A DNA stretch of 51,052 nt from Candidatus Zhuqueibacterota bacterium (GCA_016927835.1 JAFGMA010000029.1:1-51052); one strand, 5' to 3'. Positions 1-9,033 are shown, counted from the stretch's first letter. The notes: a model not told the origin generated them from the letters alone. A program made the numbers and translations.

Positions 1-8
1 TAAGTTAT

Positions 9-50
9 GAGATTGCTTCGTCGCTCGTACCTCGCTACTCGCAATGACAA
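9..50. repeat. Dispersed palindromic repeat, half copy
   Basis: The stretch begins with GAGATTGCTTCGTCGC and ends with CGCAATGACAA, the same words that form the right arm of the palindrome at 50966-51052. Only one arm is in the window; the other may lie upstream of base 1. It looks like an intergenic MITE-like or REP-like element, with no coding capacity. Confidence 0.7.
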
Positions 51-463
51 ACTAATGTTACTTTTTAACCCTTAACGAGTATATAAACGGTAAACTCTAC
101 GTTAACTAGCTTCTCTGACTGAGACTACCAGATTTGAATTACAGCAATATTATATAAAAAAACAAGTTACTGCATATTTAAGATCGCTCTTTGGTGAAAT
201 TTTCGGTTTGAATATCTGGTAACGTAATATTTCTCAGAAAGAAAACTCTGCTAAGAGAATTTTGTCGATAAAATTAAAACTTAACTAACGATTTTTATAT
301 AAATATATATAAATTATCAATTGAATGCAAGCAGTATAATTATATTAATAAAATTTAACTAAAATGTGAATTATTTATTTTATTTCATTTTATTTTAGCA
401 GCCGTTTTTTCCGCGATTCGGAATGAAATTCCTCACGCTCACGGCGTCCCGCTGGAAGTATGA
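51..463. other. AT-rich non-coding stretch
   Basis: No reading frame with a convincing start or ribosome binding site is visible. Bases 230-410 are strongly AT-rich with many short A and T runs. I see no promoter I would defend and no hairpin with a T run. Confidence 0.5.
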
Positions 464-736
464 TGTTACGGCTCTACCGCACTGCTGAATTTTTATTTTT
501 ATGAGGCAGAACCGCAGGATGTGCATTTCCAGCCGGGGACAGGGAACGAGAAACCATTTAATTTGTGGCTTAGCGGAGCTATTACATTTAATGCAAGAAT
601 TCAGAAAAAGAGAATAGATTTTCATTTTGATTGGGATCAAGAAAGCGGGGAGCAATTGAGCAAGTTTGCAGAGATGTTCATTTCAGGAAAAAATGCCTCG
701 GGATTACGGCTTTGGGCATTTAATTTCTGCCACTAA
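464..736 (+). pseudogene. Possible remnant of an unrecognised gene
   Basis: An open frame runs from the TGA at 461 to the TAA at 734-736. Its translation looks protein-like (FHFDWDQESGEQLSKFAEM, GLRLWAFNF), but the only ATG, at 521, has no proper ribosome binding site. I do not recognise the family. The stop overlaps the stop of the convergent sugar-isomerase gene within the bases CTAA, the same arrangement seen at 3368-3371. It could be a short real gene with an unusual start or the 3' end of a broken gene. Confidence is low. Confidence 0.3.
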
Positions 737-1521
737 ATAATATCCTGATAGGCGAGGAAAAGCGCGCGGTAATATTTCATTACCCGAACCGGATCGCTGC
801 TTTCCGGGATCTCGGCGCAGCAGAAACCGCGGTACCGGGCATTGATGAGCAAACGCAGCATGGTTCGCCAGGGATATTCTTCCAGGAATAGATCCCGCAT
901 GTGGACAAAATGAATTTTATCTTTCACCATTTCAAAATTGCGCTCCAGTCCCGGTTCCGTCAAATCCTCTTGATTTGAGTTCCAGCACACGAAAACATTG
1001 TCGGAATCGGCGTAATCCATGATTTTTTTGATGTATGGCACGTGCGCCGTTTCCTTCCCATGCACCTCAAGCCGGATTTCCACACCATAATCTTTTGCAA
1101 ACTCGCCGCATTCTTTGAGCGCCAGCCCAATCTGTTCCAGTGTTTTCTCCATCGAAATTCCGGCTTCTAGCTGCAAACCATTGGGTCGCACTTTGATGCC
1201 CGGGGCACCAACATCGTGAGCCAGCCGGGCGTACTGCTTCGTCCCCTCGATATTTTCTTTTACAATGCCGGATTCAATTGCATGGTATTCAAACGCGCTG
1301 CCCAGGCTCGCGAGTTGTACCGGTGAATCGGCAAAGCGCTTCCGGATCTCCTTGCGTTGCGCCGCGGTCAGGTCAACCTCTACACCGTGACCGTGAGTAG
1401 CTCTGAGTTCTACCCCGTCGAATTCGGCAAGTGTACAATTTTTAATGATAGTTACAATTTCCCAGTCTTTTGCCAGATTGTATGTAACCAATCCCAATTT
1501 GAGTTGTGTTGATTTTGTCAT
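733..1521 (-). CDS. Sugar phosphate isomerase/epimerase (AP endonuclease 2-like TIM barrel)
   Basis: The product (262 aa) is a soluble TIM-barrel protein of the xylose-isomerase-like/AP endonuclease 2 superfamily. Family hallmarks are an early KLGLVTYNL strand, EFDGVELRATHGHGVE with acidic and histidine residues at strand ends, IRLEVHGKE near the middle, VCWNSNQ and HFVHMRDL late in the barrel, and CAEIPESSDP at the last strand. These Glu, His and Asp positions normally bind a divalent metal and the sugar. An ATG at 1539 is in frame, but AUGGAGGA there is itself the Shine-Dalgarno for the ATG at 1521 (GGAGGA, about 9 nt upstream), so I start at 1521. No signal peptide is present. Substrate is unknown; the nearby carbohydrate genes suggest sugar metabolism. 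Confidence 0.85.
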   Translation of the reverse strand: MTKSTQLKLGLVTYNLAKDWEIVTIIKNCTLAEFDGVELRATHGHGVEVDLTAAQRKEIRKRFADSPVQLASLGSAFEYHAIESGIVKENIEGTKQYARLAHDVGAPGIKVRPNGLQLEAGISMEKTLEQIGLALKECGEFAKDYGVEIRLEVHGKETAHVPYIKKIMDYADSDNVFVCWNSNQEDLTEPGLERNFEMVKDKIHFVHMRDLFLEEYPWRTMLRLLINARYRGFCCAEIPESSDPVRVMKYYRALFLAYQDII

Positions 1522-1611
1522 TGCGCTCGATTCCTCCATTTGAAATTTTTATTTATAAGCTGGATTTCTAAGTTGAGATCGAAATATAAAGTGCAATTTC
1601 CAGATAAAATT

Positions 1612-1666
1612 CTGGAGTGAATTGACTGCGTCAATTCAGTGCATCGACACTGACGATGCACTCCAG
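1612..1666. repeat. Composite hairpin repeat, copy 1
   Basis: An outer stem CTGGAGTG/CACTCCAG encloses two inner palindromes, AATTGAC/GTCAATT and GTGCATCG/CGATGCAC. The whole unit recurs in reverse orientation at 33971-34022 with a few substitutions. It lies between divergently oriented genes and has no coding capacity. Confidence 0.8.
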
Positions 1667-1955
1667 AGGGTATCAACTACCCGGCGCGATTTGAAAAGCG
1701 CTGCCTGATCGCCTGCAAACAAAGTACCTGCCCCTGCCGAAAAGCTCATTGAATATACAAAAATGATCGAGCAATTACCAACATTTTTTACAATATCGTT
1801 TCATTTGTCTTAAGATTTCAGGGCAATCGACGAATATTACAGTAGGGACTTATTTTGAAAGCTGTCCGATTTAACATTTCAGTCTTGCAATGAACAATAA
1901 GGCTGTTGTTGTTTTTAAAAATGATCACTTTTATCACCGGGATTAAGGATTCGTC
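1667..1955. other. Intergenic region before the amidase gene
   Basis: No gene is visible. The start of the amidase gene is preceded by AAGGATTCGTC, an acceptable ribosome binding site. I see no clear promoter elements or terminators. Confidence 0.4.
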
Positions 1956-3371
1956 ATGTCCGTTAGATACAAAATGCGTTTTATACCACTCATGTTTTGC
2001 TGGCTCTTCATTCAATGTGTTGGGTATCAATACCCATACGAGGGGCGCCCGCAGACTTTCAGCCCGGCTGCCAAATGGTATCCTGACACCGCTTCTGATC
2101 GACGGGAAACTGCAGCAATGGAAACCAATCACGGGGAGTGGCAACCACAGGATCCGGCGTTTGAAGCAGCGTTGGACGATCTTGTAAATTCAGGCAACAC
2201 ACCGCCTTCTCGCTCTCCGGGATATTTTCGGCAGGATACGCAGAATAATAACCGCGCCGGCGGAAATGCAATATTGAATTCCGTCGAAATCGCATCCCGC
2301 GGCGACCGCTCTCAATTCGTTATTCAATTGAACCGCCCTGCCGATTATTCTACTAACATGCTGGATGCACCCGACAGGTTTTACATTGATTTTGCATGCA
2401 CACAACTCGGAACCGCGCCGCGCACGATTCCCATCAATAATCAAAATATCATCCGCATTCGCTGCGGACAATTCAAAGAACAAATTGCACGGGTTGTATT
2501 CGATTTGAGACGGAAATGCAAATTCGACGTGCACCGCGGGCGACAGTCATCGACCGTCATCGTGGAAATGGCGCCAAACCATTCGAATTATGAATCGGAT
2601 CAATCCGACCATATAGGCGTACCGAATTTTACCCAACAAGGCGAGGAAGAGCCGCGCGTAACGCTGGCGCAGCAACTCGGACTGAAAATAAACACTATCA
2701 TCATCGATCCCGGGCATGGCGGCAGAGATCCCGGCGCCATCGGCAGCAGCGGCTTGCGGGAAAAAGATGTGGTGCTGGATATTGCCAATCGCCTGTCTCA
2801 ACTGTTAACCAATTCGAATTTCACGGTTTATTTGACCCGCGAAGACGATACGTACATCCCGCTGGAAGACCGCGCCGGATTTGCAAACGAACGCCAGGGT
2901 GATCTGTTCATCAGCATCTACGCCAATGCGCATCGCTCCCAACAGAAAGCCGGCATTGAAACCTTCTATTTATCGCTGACCGAAGACAATGAATCGCGGG
3001 CAGTGGCTGCTCTCGAAAATTCGCTGACGCGCCGATCGTTCCGGCAAATGAGCCAATTGCTCGCGAATATTTTGAGCCATTCGAAGGTCAATGAAAGCCG
3101 GGATTTTGCTGAAAAGGTGCAATCGGAACTGATTTCGAATACGGGATTGATAAATCGCGGGGTGAAAAGCGCGGGATTCATCGTCCTCGCCGGCGCACAG
3201 ATGCCGGCAATATTGGCTGAAGTCGGCTTCATCACCAATCCGGCAGAGGAGCGACTATTATCCTCCAGCCGATACCGACAGGGCGTTGCCGTCTCAATGT
3301 TCCGGGCAATTGAAGGCTATTCACGGCGCCCGCTGCCCGTCATGTCCTATCTGAACAGTGACCGGCGCTAA
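1956..3371 (+). CDS. N-acetylmuramoyl-L-alanine amidase (AMIN + Amidase_3)
   Basis: This 471-residue zinc amidase should cleave the MurNAc-L-Ala bond of peptidoglycan in the periplasm, as AmiC does in cell separation. The N-terminus has a hydrophobic segment (about residues 7-24), consistent with export; a Cys at its end is not in a standard lipobox. Residues of about 105-205 form an AMIN domain, a localisation module. Residues 245-455 are Amidase_3: DPGHGG gives zinc ligand His254, GLREKD gives Glu269, YANAH gives His326 and LAEVGFITNP gives catalytic Glu422, so all key residues are present. The insert after His326 is typical of AmiC-type enzymes, where it can be autoinhibitory. AAGGA 7 nt before the ATG supports the start. 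Its stop overlaps the stop of the opposing DUF2809 gene. Confidence 0.93.
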   Translation: MSVRYKMRFIPLMFCWLFIQCVGYQYPYEGRPQTFSPAAKWYPDTASDRRETAAMETNHGEWQPQDPAFEAALDDLVNSGNTPPSRSPGYFRQDTQNNNRAGGNAILNSVEIASRGDRSQFVIQLNRPADYSTNMLDAPDRFYIDFACTQLGTAPRTIPINNQNIIRIRCGQFKEQIARVVFDLRRKCKFDVHRGRQSSTVIVEMAPNHSNYESDQSDHIGVPNFTQQGEEEPRVTLAQQLGLKINTIIIDPGHGGRDPGAIGSSGLREKDVVLDIANRLSQLLTNSNFTVYLTREDDTYIPLEDRAGFANERQGDLFISIYANAHRSQQKAGIETFYLSLTEDNESRAVAALENSLTRRSFRQMSQLLANILSHSKVNESRDFAEKVQSELISNTGLINRGVKSAGFIVLAGAQMPAILAEVGFITNPAEERLLSSSRYRQGVAVSMFRAIEGYSRRPLPVMSYLNSDRR

Positions 3372-3799
3372 TGTTCCGTTTGCTCACCTTTCGCCTTTGC
3401 CTCGTTACTCGACTTTCGCAGCCTTGCCAGCCACCACCAACCGATACCGCTGCCGATGAAATAATACGGGAAATCATGCCAGGCGAACGAGTTGCCCAGC
3501 ACGGTTCGCCCAATGAAATTGGATCGCAGCAATTCGAGAAATGGCGGATGCCACAATTGCAGGAATTCCAGCGCGCAGGTCAGCACCAAAACCGCCAGTG
3601 CGATGCGAAACGGTCTGCAATTCCTGAAAAACAAAAAAATCACCAGGCACCAGAAAATTTCATAAAATACCCCACCGAGTGAATGATTCACCCAGTTTTG
3701 AGCCGGACCGCTGTAAAATTTTGTCGCGAAGCCAATGGGGGTGATGAGGATCAGCGATATTGCAGTAAATAGGCTTTTTCTTAATGCAAATTGTCCCAT
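3368..3799 (-). CDS. DUF2809 family membrane protein
   Basis: The 143-residue product is a small integral membrane protein with about four hydrophobic segments (near residues 10-28, 42-58, 64-80 and 108-126). The spacing and the motifs KFYSGPAQNWVNHSLGG, EIFWCLVIFLFF, ALEFLQLW and GRTVLGNSFAWHDFPYYFIG match the DUF2809 family, whose function is unknown. AAGGG lies about 10 nt upstream of the ATG. The gene is convergent with the amidase gene, and the two stop codons share the bases CTAA. I infer only membrane location; nothing in the context gives a role. Confidence 0.75.
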   Translation of the reverse strand: MGQFALRKSLFTAISLILITPIGFATKFYSGPAQNWVNHSLGGVFYEIFWCLVIFLFFRNCRPFRIALAVLVLTCALEFLQLWHPPFLELLRSNFIGRTVLGNSFAWHDFPYYFIGSGIGWWWLARLRKSSNEAKAKGEQTEH

Positions 3800-4355
3800 T
3801 TTTGAATGCCCTTGCTCTCTTATCTGTTATGATTCTCATAATCCACGCTAAGCATAATAACCAATAATTTTGATTTGGGGGCTGATATGTGGCAAGTTGA
3901 ATACCAGATATTCCAATTATTGTGTCTGGGCAGCGAATTGAACTGGAGATCAATATCAGCCTAAATTGAGCGATTGGCTATTGGCTTTTAGCTAAATAAA
4001 ATTCAATTAGTTAGGATGACCTTAGTTAATCACCGAACGGGTGAAATAATATGTACTACGCAAGTCCTGCAAATTCAACAGTCAAAAGACAAGAGCCAAA
4101 CGCCTATTTTAGGATCAGGTCGAGTCCGTCAATACCATTTTTTGCCGGACTCAATTCATTCCTGAAATAAGATTTCGGATAGGCACTAAATCGAAAATCT
4201 GCAAAATGGAGTAATGCTGAAACTTTAGCAAGACAATCATCATCCCTGAATTTGAAAGCCTTTTTTCTGTTAAAATAGCTTAAGGTAAAATAAGTTGTTT
4301 GAAGATTTAAATAGCAAAATATACTATCTTAAAATCTAGCTATTTTGCAGAAAGG
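3800..4355. other. Gene-poor intergenic stretch
   Basis: About 550 bases with no supportable gene on either strand. The sequence becomes AT-rich from 4260. I see no repeat copy, terminator or promoter that stands out. Confidence 0.4.
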
Positions 4356-4553
4356 TTATTTGATTCTATTCATCCCGGTTTTAAAGACTTCCCTTGACGC
4401 CTTTGCTTTTTTAATTACTTTATCCTGAATTATTTTGGAATCCAATAGACGATCGGGCACACATTCATTGTACCTGATAAATAACAAGTTGTTCTCAGTT
4501 TCACGAATAAGCAAATTTCTTCCAAAAGAATGGTGTTGCGCTTTATGAAACAT
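4356..4553 (-). CDS. Small hypothetical protein (65 aa)
   Basis: A 65-residue frame starts at 4553 with GAGG placed 8 nt upstream of the ATG, a good ribosome binding site, which is why I list it. The sequence is charged and soluble-looking (SFGRNLLIRETENNLLFIRY, then a Lys/Arg-rich C-terminus VIKKAKASREVFKTGMNRIK) with no signal peptide or membrane segment. I do not recognise the family. It stands alone in a gene-poor stretch, so it could equally be a remnant of a longer gene. Confidence 0.35.
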   Translation of the reverse strand: MFHKAQHHSFGRNLLIRETENNLLFIRYNECVPDRLLDSKIIQDKVIKKAKASREVFKTGMNRIK

Positions 4554-5238
4554 TTCTTTATCCTCAATTATCCATTAGTTGATACTCTTAGCTTTATAGC
4601 GATTGGCTGCAAGATTTTATACCGATATCATTTGATGCAGAATCTCAGGCAGGGTCCTCGAACAATTCGGACGCAGCTTTGCAACTGGCTCTGAAAATCA
4701 GATTGCAACTCAAGATAGCCGGTAACTTTTTCTGCCAAGCGTTGCAACCCACCCAGTATGGATAAATTGCCTCGTACATTCCTTATATGTTAATACACAT
4801 TCGTATCCTCCCTCATAAATTCATAAAATTTTTTCAAGAACTATACATTTTTTTTCTTGACATTATAATTAAAATATTGTAAATTTAGCCGTTAGTTCTT
4901 TAGTCCATCAATATGATTCGCGACGACTGACTTGCACCTTTGCTCTGCCTGATGCGACGTTGCTGAGAAATACTGCACACTCTCCTCCTCTTTTCTGATC
5001 CTGAGCTAAGACTGCTGGCGAATGCTAACAACAGGAGATAAAACCGACAAGCCGGAATGCTCAATCGATATCGGTCAATCGTGGCACATCCGAATGTGCT
5101 GCTACGTTTGAATCCATGCATTACAACCAGGCAATGAGATCGATTTTCGTCCTTCGCAATGACGAATGACATTCCACCAATCAATCATGGCTTCTATCTT
5201 CGATCTGCATTTTAAACCAAACACCAATGAGGTATGCC
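4554..5238. other. Intergenic region with a decayed repeat copy
   Basis: No gene is supported. Around 5134-5170 the words GCAATGAGATCGAT, TTCGTCC and TTCGCAATGACGAATGAC resemble the repeat at the window ends but the palindrome is no longer intact. A possible promoter lies at 4857-4885. Confidence 0.4.
4857..4885 (+). promoter_or_regulatory. Possible sigma-70 promoter
   Basis: TTGACA at 4857-4862 is a perfect -35 hexamer. A 17-base spacer leads to TAAATT (4/6 match to TATAAT). It would read toward the CocE-like gene, but that start is about 350 bases away, so the assignment is weak. Confidence 0.3.
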
Positions 5239-7083
5239 ATGAAACATTCAAGGATGCCCCTCACCGCCAGGATTCACCCCGTCATTTGTATCACACTGCT
5301 GATGCTCATCAGCATGACGTGTAGCGAAAGCAGGCTGCCGCCGGATGCAATCTCAGATTTTGGGAGATATAACGGATATTCAAAACCGATCTTCAATAAC
5401 TGGATTCGCACATCCAGGTATCTTGCCATATCCGATAGCGTCAAACTGGCGATCGATATCATCCGACCGGCAAAAGATGGTAAACCGGCGGAAATTCCGC
5501 TGCCGGTGGTCTGGACACTCCATCGTTACCATCGGGCGCTAAAAAGTAATGGTCGCATCATTTCGCTTGTCGATTCCTACCCTGAATTGCAGCGGCTAAT
5601 TGAACATGGGTACATCGTCGTGGCAGTCGATTCGAGAGGCAGCGGCGCATCTTTCGGGAAAAATGTGCCCTATTCAGCCGTACAGGCGCGTGATGCTTAT
5701 GAAATCACGGAGTGGTTGGCTCGCCAGTCCTGGTGCGACGGAAAGGTGGGCATGTTCGGTGAAGCTGAAATGGGGATCGCGCAACTGCTCGCTGCAAGTC
5801 AGTCCCCGCCGCATCTGCGGGCAATTTTTCCGGCGCTGGTGACATTCGACGTATACGAATGTATCCGCCCCGGCGGCGTATATGAAAAACATTTCATTGA
5901 TAGACTGGCACGGCTGAATTACTTTTTTGACCTGGACCATCCGGCGGTCCCGGTGGATGAAGACAGCCTCGGCGGGCACTTGATCAAAGCCCTGGCGGAT
6001 CACCAACAAAATTGCTACTTTGGTGATGATGCCGGCGCGCTTCAGTGCAGAGACGATGCATCGGGTGAATTGTCTTACCAGGTGAATAATCCTGCGGCGT
6101 ATCTGGCGAATGTCAATAAATCCAGCATTCCGGTTTATCTGTGGGGCGGTTGGCTCGATATTTATGCAAGGGATGTCTTTTTGTGGTATGCGAATTTGAG
6201 CACGCCCAAAAAACTCGCTGTGGGACCGTGGGCGCATGCGAGCCATGATTCCACCACCAAAGCCGAACGCTCAGAATTATACGCGACTGAACTGCTTCGC
6301 TGGTTCGATTTCTGGTTGAAGGAGATCGATAATGGAATTATGGACGAACCCAAAATCCATTACACCACCTTTGCCGATATCAATCACTGGACCTGGCATA
6401 GCGCCGGCAACTGGCTTCTACCGGAGCTGACGCCAGAAAAATTCTACTTTTCAGGTGGTCCGAGTCAGAGTATAAAATCTGTCAATGATGGATTGCTCAC
6501 TGAAAATTTGCCCCAAAATAGCAACAGCAGAGATAAATATGTCGTGGATTATTCGGCTTCATTTGGCAAAGCGGCACGATGGCGACGACCCGTGGGAAAT
6601 TACGACATGACTCAAAACGATAGCAAAGGCTTAACGTTTACCACTTTTCCGCTCAAGCAGGATATGACGGTTACCGGGCATCCGGTGGTCTCAATTTACG
6701 TTGCTTCGTCTGTCCCAAATATTGATTTTCACGTGTACCTCGAAGAAATTGAGCGCAGCGGATTGTCACGGCGGGTTACCGAGGGAATGCTTCGAGCATC
6801 GCATCGTGCTGTTTCCAAAGCACCTTATAATAAGCTGGGATTGCCCTATCATCGCGGATTCAAGGAGGATCTGGTTTCACTCTCCGAAACCGAGCCGGCT
6901 CAACTGGTTTTCGATTTGAATCCGACATCGACGGTTTTCAATGCCGGAAATCGAATTCGGGTAACGATCACCTGTGCTGACCGGGGAAATAGTGAGACTC
7001 TGGTGCTTTCACCGCCACCGACTGTGTATGTTTACAAGGGCAAACAATATCCGTCGCATATCAGTTTGCCTGTAATGCGTTGA
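5239..7083 (+). CDS. CocE/NonD-family hydrolase lacking the nucleophilic serine
   Basis: The product (614 aa) has the layout of CocE-type acyl esterases and X-Pro dipeptidyl peptidases: alpha/beta-hydrolase fold (about residues 55-360) followed by the C-terminal jelly-roll domain (about 370-610). VVAVDSRGSGAS, WLDIYAR (Asp307, presumed catalytic acid) and AVGPWAHASH (His333, presumed base) are intact. The nucleophile elbow, normally Gly-x-Ser-Tyr-x-Gly, reads Gly-Glu-Ala-Glu-Met-Gly, with Ala176 (codon 5764-5766) in place of Ser. It is therefore predicted inactive as a serine hydrolase. The N-terminus has a signal-like hydrophobic segment ending in Cys, possibly a lipoprotein. GAGG 6 nt before the second in-frame ATG favours 5239 over 5227. 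Confidence 0.85.
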   Translation: MKHSRMPLTARIHPVICITLLMLISMTCSESRLPPDAISDFGRYNGYSKPIFNNWIRTSRYLAISDSVKLAIDIIRPAKDGKPAEIPLPVVWTLHRYHRALKSNGRIISLVDSYPELQRLIEHGYIVVAVDSRGSGASFGKNVPYSAVQARDAYEITEWLARQSWCDGKVGMFGEAEMGIAQLLAASQSPPHLRAIFPALVTFDVYECIRPGGVYEKHFIDRLARLNYFFDLDHPAVPVDEDSLGGHLIKALADHQQNCYFGDDAGALQCRDDASGELSYQVNNPAAYLANVNKSSIPVYLWGGWLDIYARDVFLWYANLSTPKKLAVGPWAHASHDSTTKAERSELYATELLRWFDFWLKEIDNGIMDEPKIHYTTFADINHWTWHSAGNWLLPELTPEKFYFSGGPSQSIKSVNDGLLTENLPQNSNSRDKYVVDYSASFGKAARWRRPVGNYDMTQNDSKGLTFTTFPLKQDMTVTGHPVVSIYVASSVPNIDFHVYLEEIERSGLSRRVTEGMLRASHRAVSKAPYNKLGLPYHRGFKEDLVSLSETEPAQLVFDLNPTSTVFNAGNRIRVTITCADRGNSETLVLSPPPTVYVYKGKQYPSHISLPVMR

Positions 7084-7238
7084 GCCGGCAGCTTGTCGCA
7101 TTGAGTAAAACAAACGACAAATTGCATTGCTGTGCCTTCCCTATATGTCACTTTAATTCCCTGCGCACTATCCCGGAAATTCAGGTTTTAATCATTTTGA
7201 CTCTGATTATTTTGACGATGGCTGAAATACCATGCCTT

Positions 7239-7298
7239 CCCACGAAAGACTCGAAATGACACGAATTGTTTTTTCGTGCTTTTCGTGTTTTTGGTGGG
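7239..7298. repeat. Imperfect inverted repeat of the CACGAA type
   Basis: Left arm CCCACGAAAGACTCGAAA and right arm TTTTCGTGTTTTTGGTGGG are imperfect reverse complements separated by a few bases. Similar words (TTTTTGTGCGTTTCGTGGG) occur at about 19725-19743. It lies downstream of the CocE-like gene and has no T run, so it is more likely a dispersed repeat than a terminator. Confidence 0.5.
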
Positions 7299-7365
7299 AA
7301 ATATTAAAACCTTGAAAATGAATGAATTGCTGGTGTGATTTGCTTTTCATTTTAGAATTTTAAGT

Positions 7366-7403
7366 AATAAAAAAAGCCCTTGAATTTTCGGATTCAAGGG
7401 CTT
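7366..7403 (-). terminator. Rho-independent terminator of the HEAT-repeat gene
   Basis: AAGCCCTTGAAT (7374-7385) and ATTCAAGGGCTT (7392-7403) form a perfect 12-bp stem with a 6-base loop. On the minus strand it is followed by a run of T (A run at 7369-7375 on the plus strand), 43 bases after the HEAT gene stop. Confidence 0.88.
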
Positions 7404-7446
7404 TGCTTCCTATGTTGGTTCAGGATAATATTAGAGGGGCATAATG

Positions 7447-7848
7447 CTAATTTTCAGCAGCAGCAAAATTATTCGTTTTGATTTCATTCACGATTCCGTA
7501 CATAACTCGTTTGGCAGTCTTGTTTTTCTCTTTTTTAGCAATTTTCTCGAGTACCGGCAAAATATTGGGATCACCAATTTTATATAACGCCATGGCAGCG
7601 ACGATACGAACTCGATAATCATCTTCATGTTTCAACATTTCCACAAGCGGATTAATCGCTTCAATTGTTTTTTTCTCACCAAGAAGCATTGCTGCGCTGG
7701 CTCTTCTGCCGATATTCTCATCCTTCAAAGATTGAATCAAGTATTGCTCGTAGCTGACTCGGTCGGCGGCAAAAGTAGCGCTATGCTGAGTTACAAAAAG
7801 CACTGCGATAATCGCAATGACCATTCCTAATTTGGCTGACAGTTTCAT
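7447..7848 (-). CDS. Exported HEAT-repeat protein
   Basis: The 133-residue product has a clear signal peptide: MKLSAK, a hydrophobic core to about residue 20, and a likely cleavage after ATFA. The mature part is two to three HEAT-like helical repeats, shown by RRASAAMLLGEKKTIEAINPLVEMLKHEDD split over successive helices and then VRIVAAMALYKIGDPNILPVLEKIAKK. HEAT repeats bind other proteins; the partner is unknown. Of several in-frame ATGs I chose 7848, because GAGGAG lies 7 nt upstream of it and the upstream ATGs overlap or precede that site. A strong terminator follows the gene, so it is probably transcribed alone. Confidence 0.8.
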   Translation of the reverse strand: MKLSAKLGMVIAIIAVLFVTQHSATFAADRVSYEQYLIQSLKDENIGRRASAAMLLGEKKTIEAINPLVEMLKHEDDYRVRIVAAMALYKIGDPNILPVLEKIAKKEKNKTAKRVMYGIVNEIKTNNFAAAEN

Positions 7849-8261
7849 TTCCATTCTCCTCAAAATTAAATATATTCGGTGTGGCACTTAGTTGCGTTGA
7901 GTAGCGTTCGCACATGCCTTTTGCAAGCACCATGCCAACTCGAATCATTTAATATGTCAGCAAAACTGGATCAGGATTTATAGCTGCAAACCTCTAAATA
8001 TTATACACTAAAATATTTTTAAAGCATTTTGATTTCTGGCAGGGCAATGCTCTCGGTGATACCTTTCCCCCACTCGCTGGAACCAATCGTACCAGCAAAG
8101 GAACTTTTTGTACCAGCAGGATTATAAGATCACCGAATGCCATCTGCTGGAATTCATTAAACAGATTCATGAGCACTGAATTTATTGGGGATTTTCCTGA
8201 AACTTGCGTGCCCGGGCGGCTTTTCAATCATTTTAATGAAAATTTAAACCATGTTTCCAAA
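7849..8261. other. Intergenic region between divergent genes
   Basis: About 410 bases between the HEAT-repeat gene and arfB. It must hold both promoters, but I cannot pick convincing hexamers. A TGGCAC/TTGC pair at 7882-7895 has the wrong spacing for sigma-54. Confidence 0.4.
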
Positions 8262-8684
8262 ATGTTACAAGTCACTGAAAATATAGCAATTGATGAAAAT
8301 GATATCAGCGAAAGCTTCATCCGCGGAACCGGTCCCGGGGGGCAAAATGTCAATAAAGTTGCCACAGCGGTGCAATTGCGATATGACGTTCTAAATTCAC
8401 CATCGCTGCCAGATGATATCCGGCAGCGCCTGATTCGTATAGCCGGCAAAAAAATGACAGACAAAGGCGTTTTGATCATTGAAGCAAAACGCTATCGCAC
8501 ACAAGAAAAAAATCGCCGCGATGCTTTGGATCGGCTTCTGGCATTGATTCGCAGAGCATGTGACAAACCAAAGCCACGATTAAAAACCAGACCTTCGGCT
8601 GTGGCAAAATATAAGAGACTTGAGCAGAAGCGTCGCCAAAGCGAACTCAAAAGGGAGCGGGGATTCAAGCCTTCGCCTGAATAA
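8262..8684 (+). CDS. arfB: Alternative ribosome-rescue factor ArfB (peptidyl-tRNA hydrolase)
   Basis: ArfB (YaeJ) enters stalled ribosomes lacking a stop codon and hydrolyses the peptidyl-tRNA. The class I release-factor catalytic motif is seen as RGTGPGGQNVNKVATAV, with the Gln of GGQ at residue 28, as in the E. coli protein. The C-terminal tail from about residue 105 is rich in Lys and Arg (KPKPRLKTRPSAVAKYKR, then further basic residues); in the family this tail occupies the empty mRNA channel. With the ATG at 8262 the length is 140 residues, matching the family; the open frame continues 31 codons upstream but that part is not conserved-looking. An HNH nuclease gene follows after 37 bases. 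Confidence 0.88.
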   Translation: MLQVTENIAIDENDISESFIRGTGPGGQNVNKVATAVQLRYDVLNSPSLPDDIRQRLIRIAGKKMTDKGVLIIEAKRYRTQEKNRRDALDRLLALIRRACDKPKPRLKTRPSAVAKYKRLEQKRRQSELKRERGFKPSPE

Positions 8685-8721
8685 ATCTTAGCCATGTAAA
8701 TCATCAACCGGATTTCTGAAT

Positions 8722-9033
8722 ATGCCCGACTGGATTAGCTTCGAAAAAAATCCACAGCACATCGCTCGCGAAAAGCTCAAGGCGCGCAAATTACGAAATT
8801 CTCAATGGTGGAAAAATCAACTCGCCAGCGGCGTGTGTCATTATTGCGGCTGCAAATTTCCGCCAGAAGCCCTGACCATGGATCACATTACCCCCCTCGC
8901 CAGAGGAGGAAAAAGTACAAAAGGAAATATCGTCGTGTGCTGCAAAAAATGCAACAGCCACAAGAAATATCACACACCAGCGGAATTGTTGCTCGATCAA
9001 CTAAAAAACGAGAATGAAAACGATAAGGATTGA
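8722..9033 (+). CDS. HNH endonuclease
   Basis: This 103-residue protein is a minimal HNH nuclease. CHYCGCKF and VVCCKKCNSHKK supply two Cys pairs for a structural zinc, and LTMDHITPLARGGKSTKGN holds the catalytic His of the beta-beta-alpha-metal fold and the Asn of the second strand. The N-terminal about 35 residues are basic and Trp-containing, plausible for DNA contact. No recognition or methylase domain accompanies it, so it is not part of an obvious restriction system. It follows arfB by 37 bases and precedes a terminator, suggesting a two-gene transcript. Biological role is unclear. Confidence 0.85.
   Translation: MPDWISFEKNPQHIAREKLKARKLRNSQWWKNQLASGVCHYCGCKFPPEALTMDHITPLARGGKSTKGNIVVCCKKCNSHKKYHTPAELLLDQLKNENENDKD

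Noticed and set aside
4900..5184. 94-codon minus-strand frame
   Set aside because: It covers the decayed palindromic repeat and has low-complexity, non-protein-like content.
7882..7895. TGGCAC followed by TTGC, like a sigma-54 promoter
   Set aside because: The spacer is 4 bases instead of 5, so the GG-GC distance is 11; the sigma factor needs 12.
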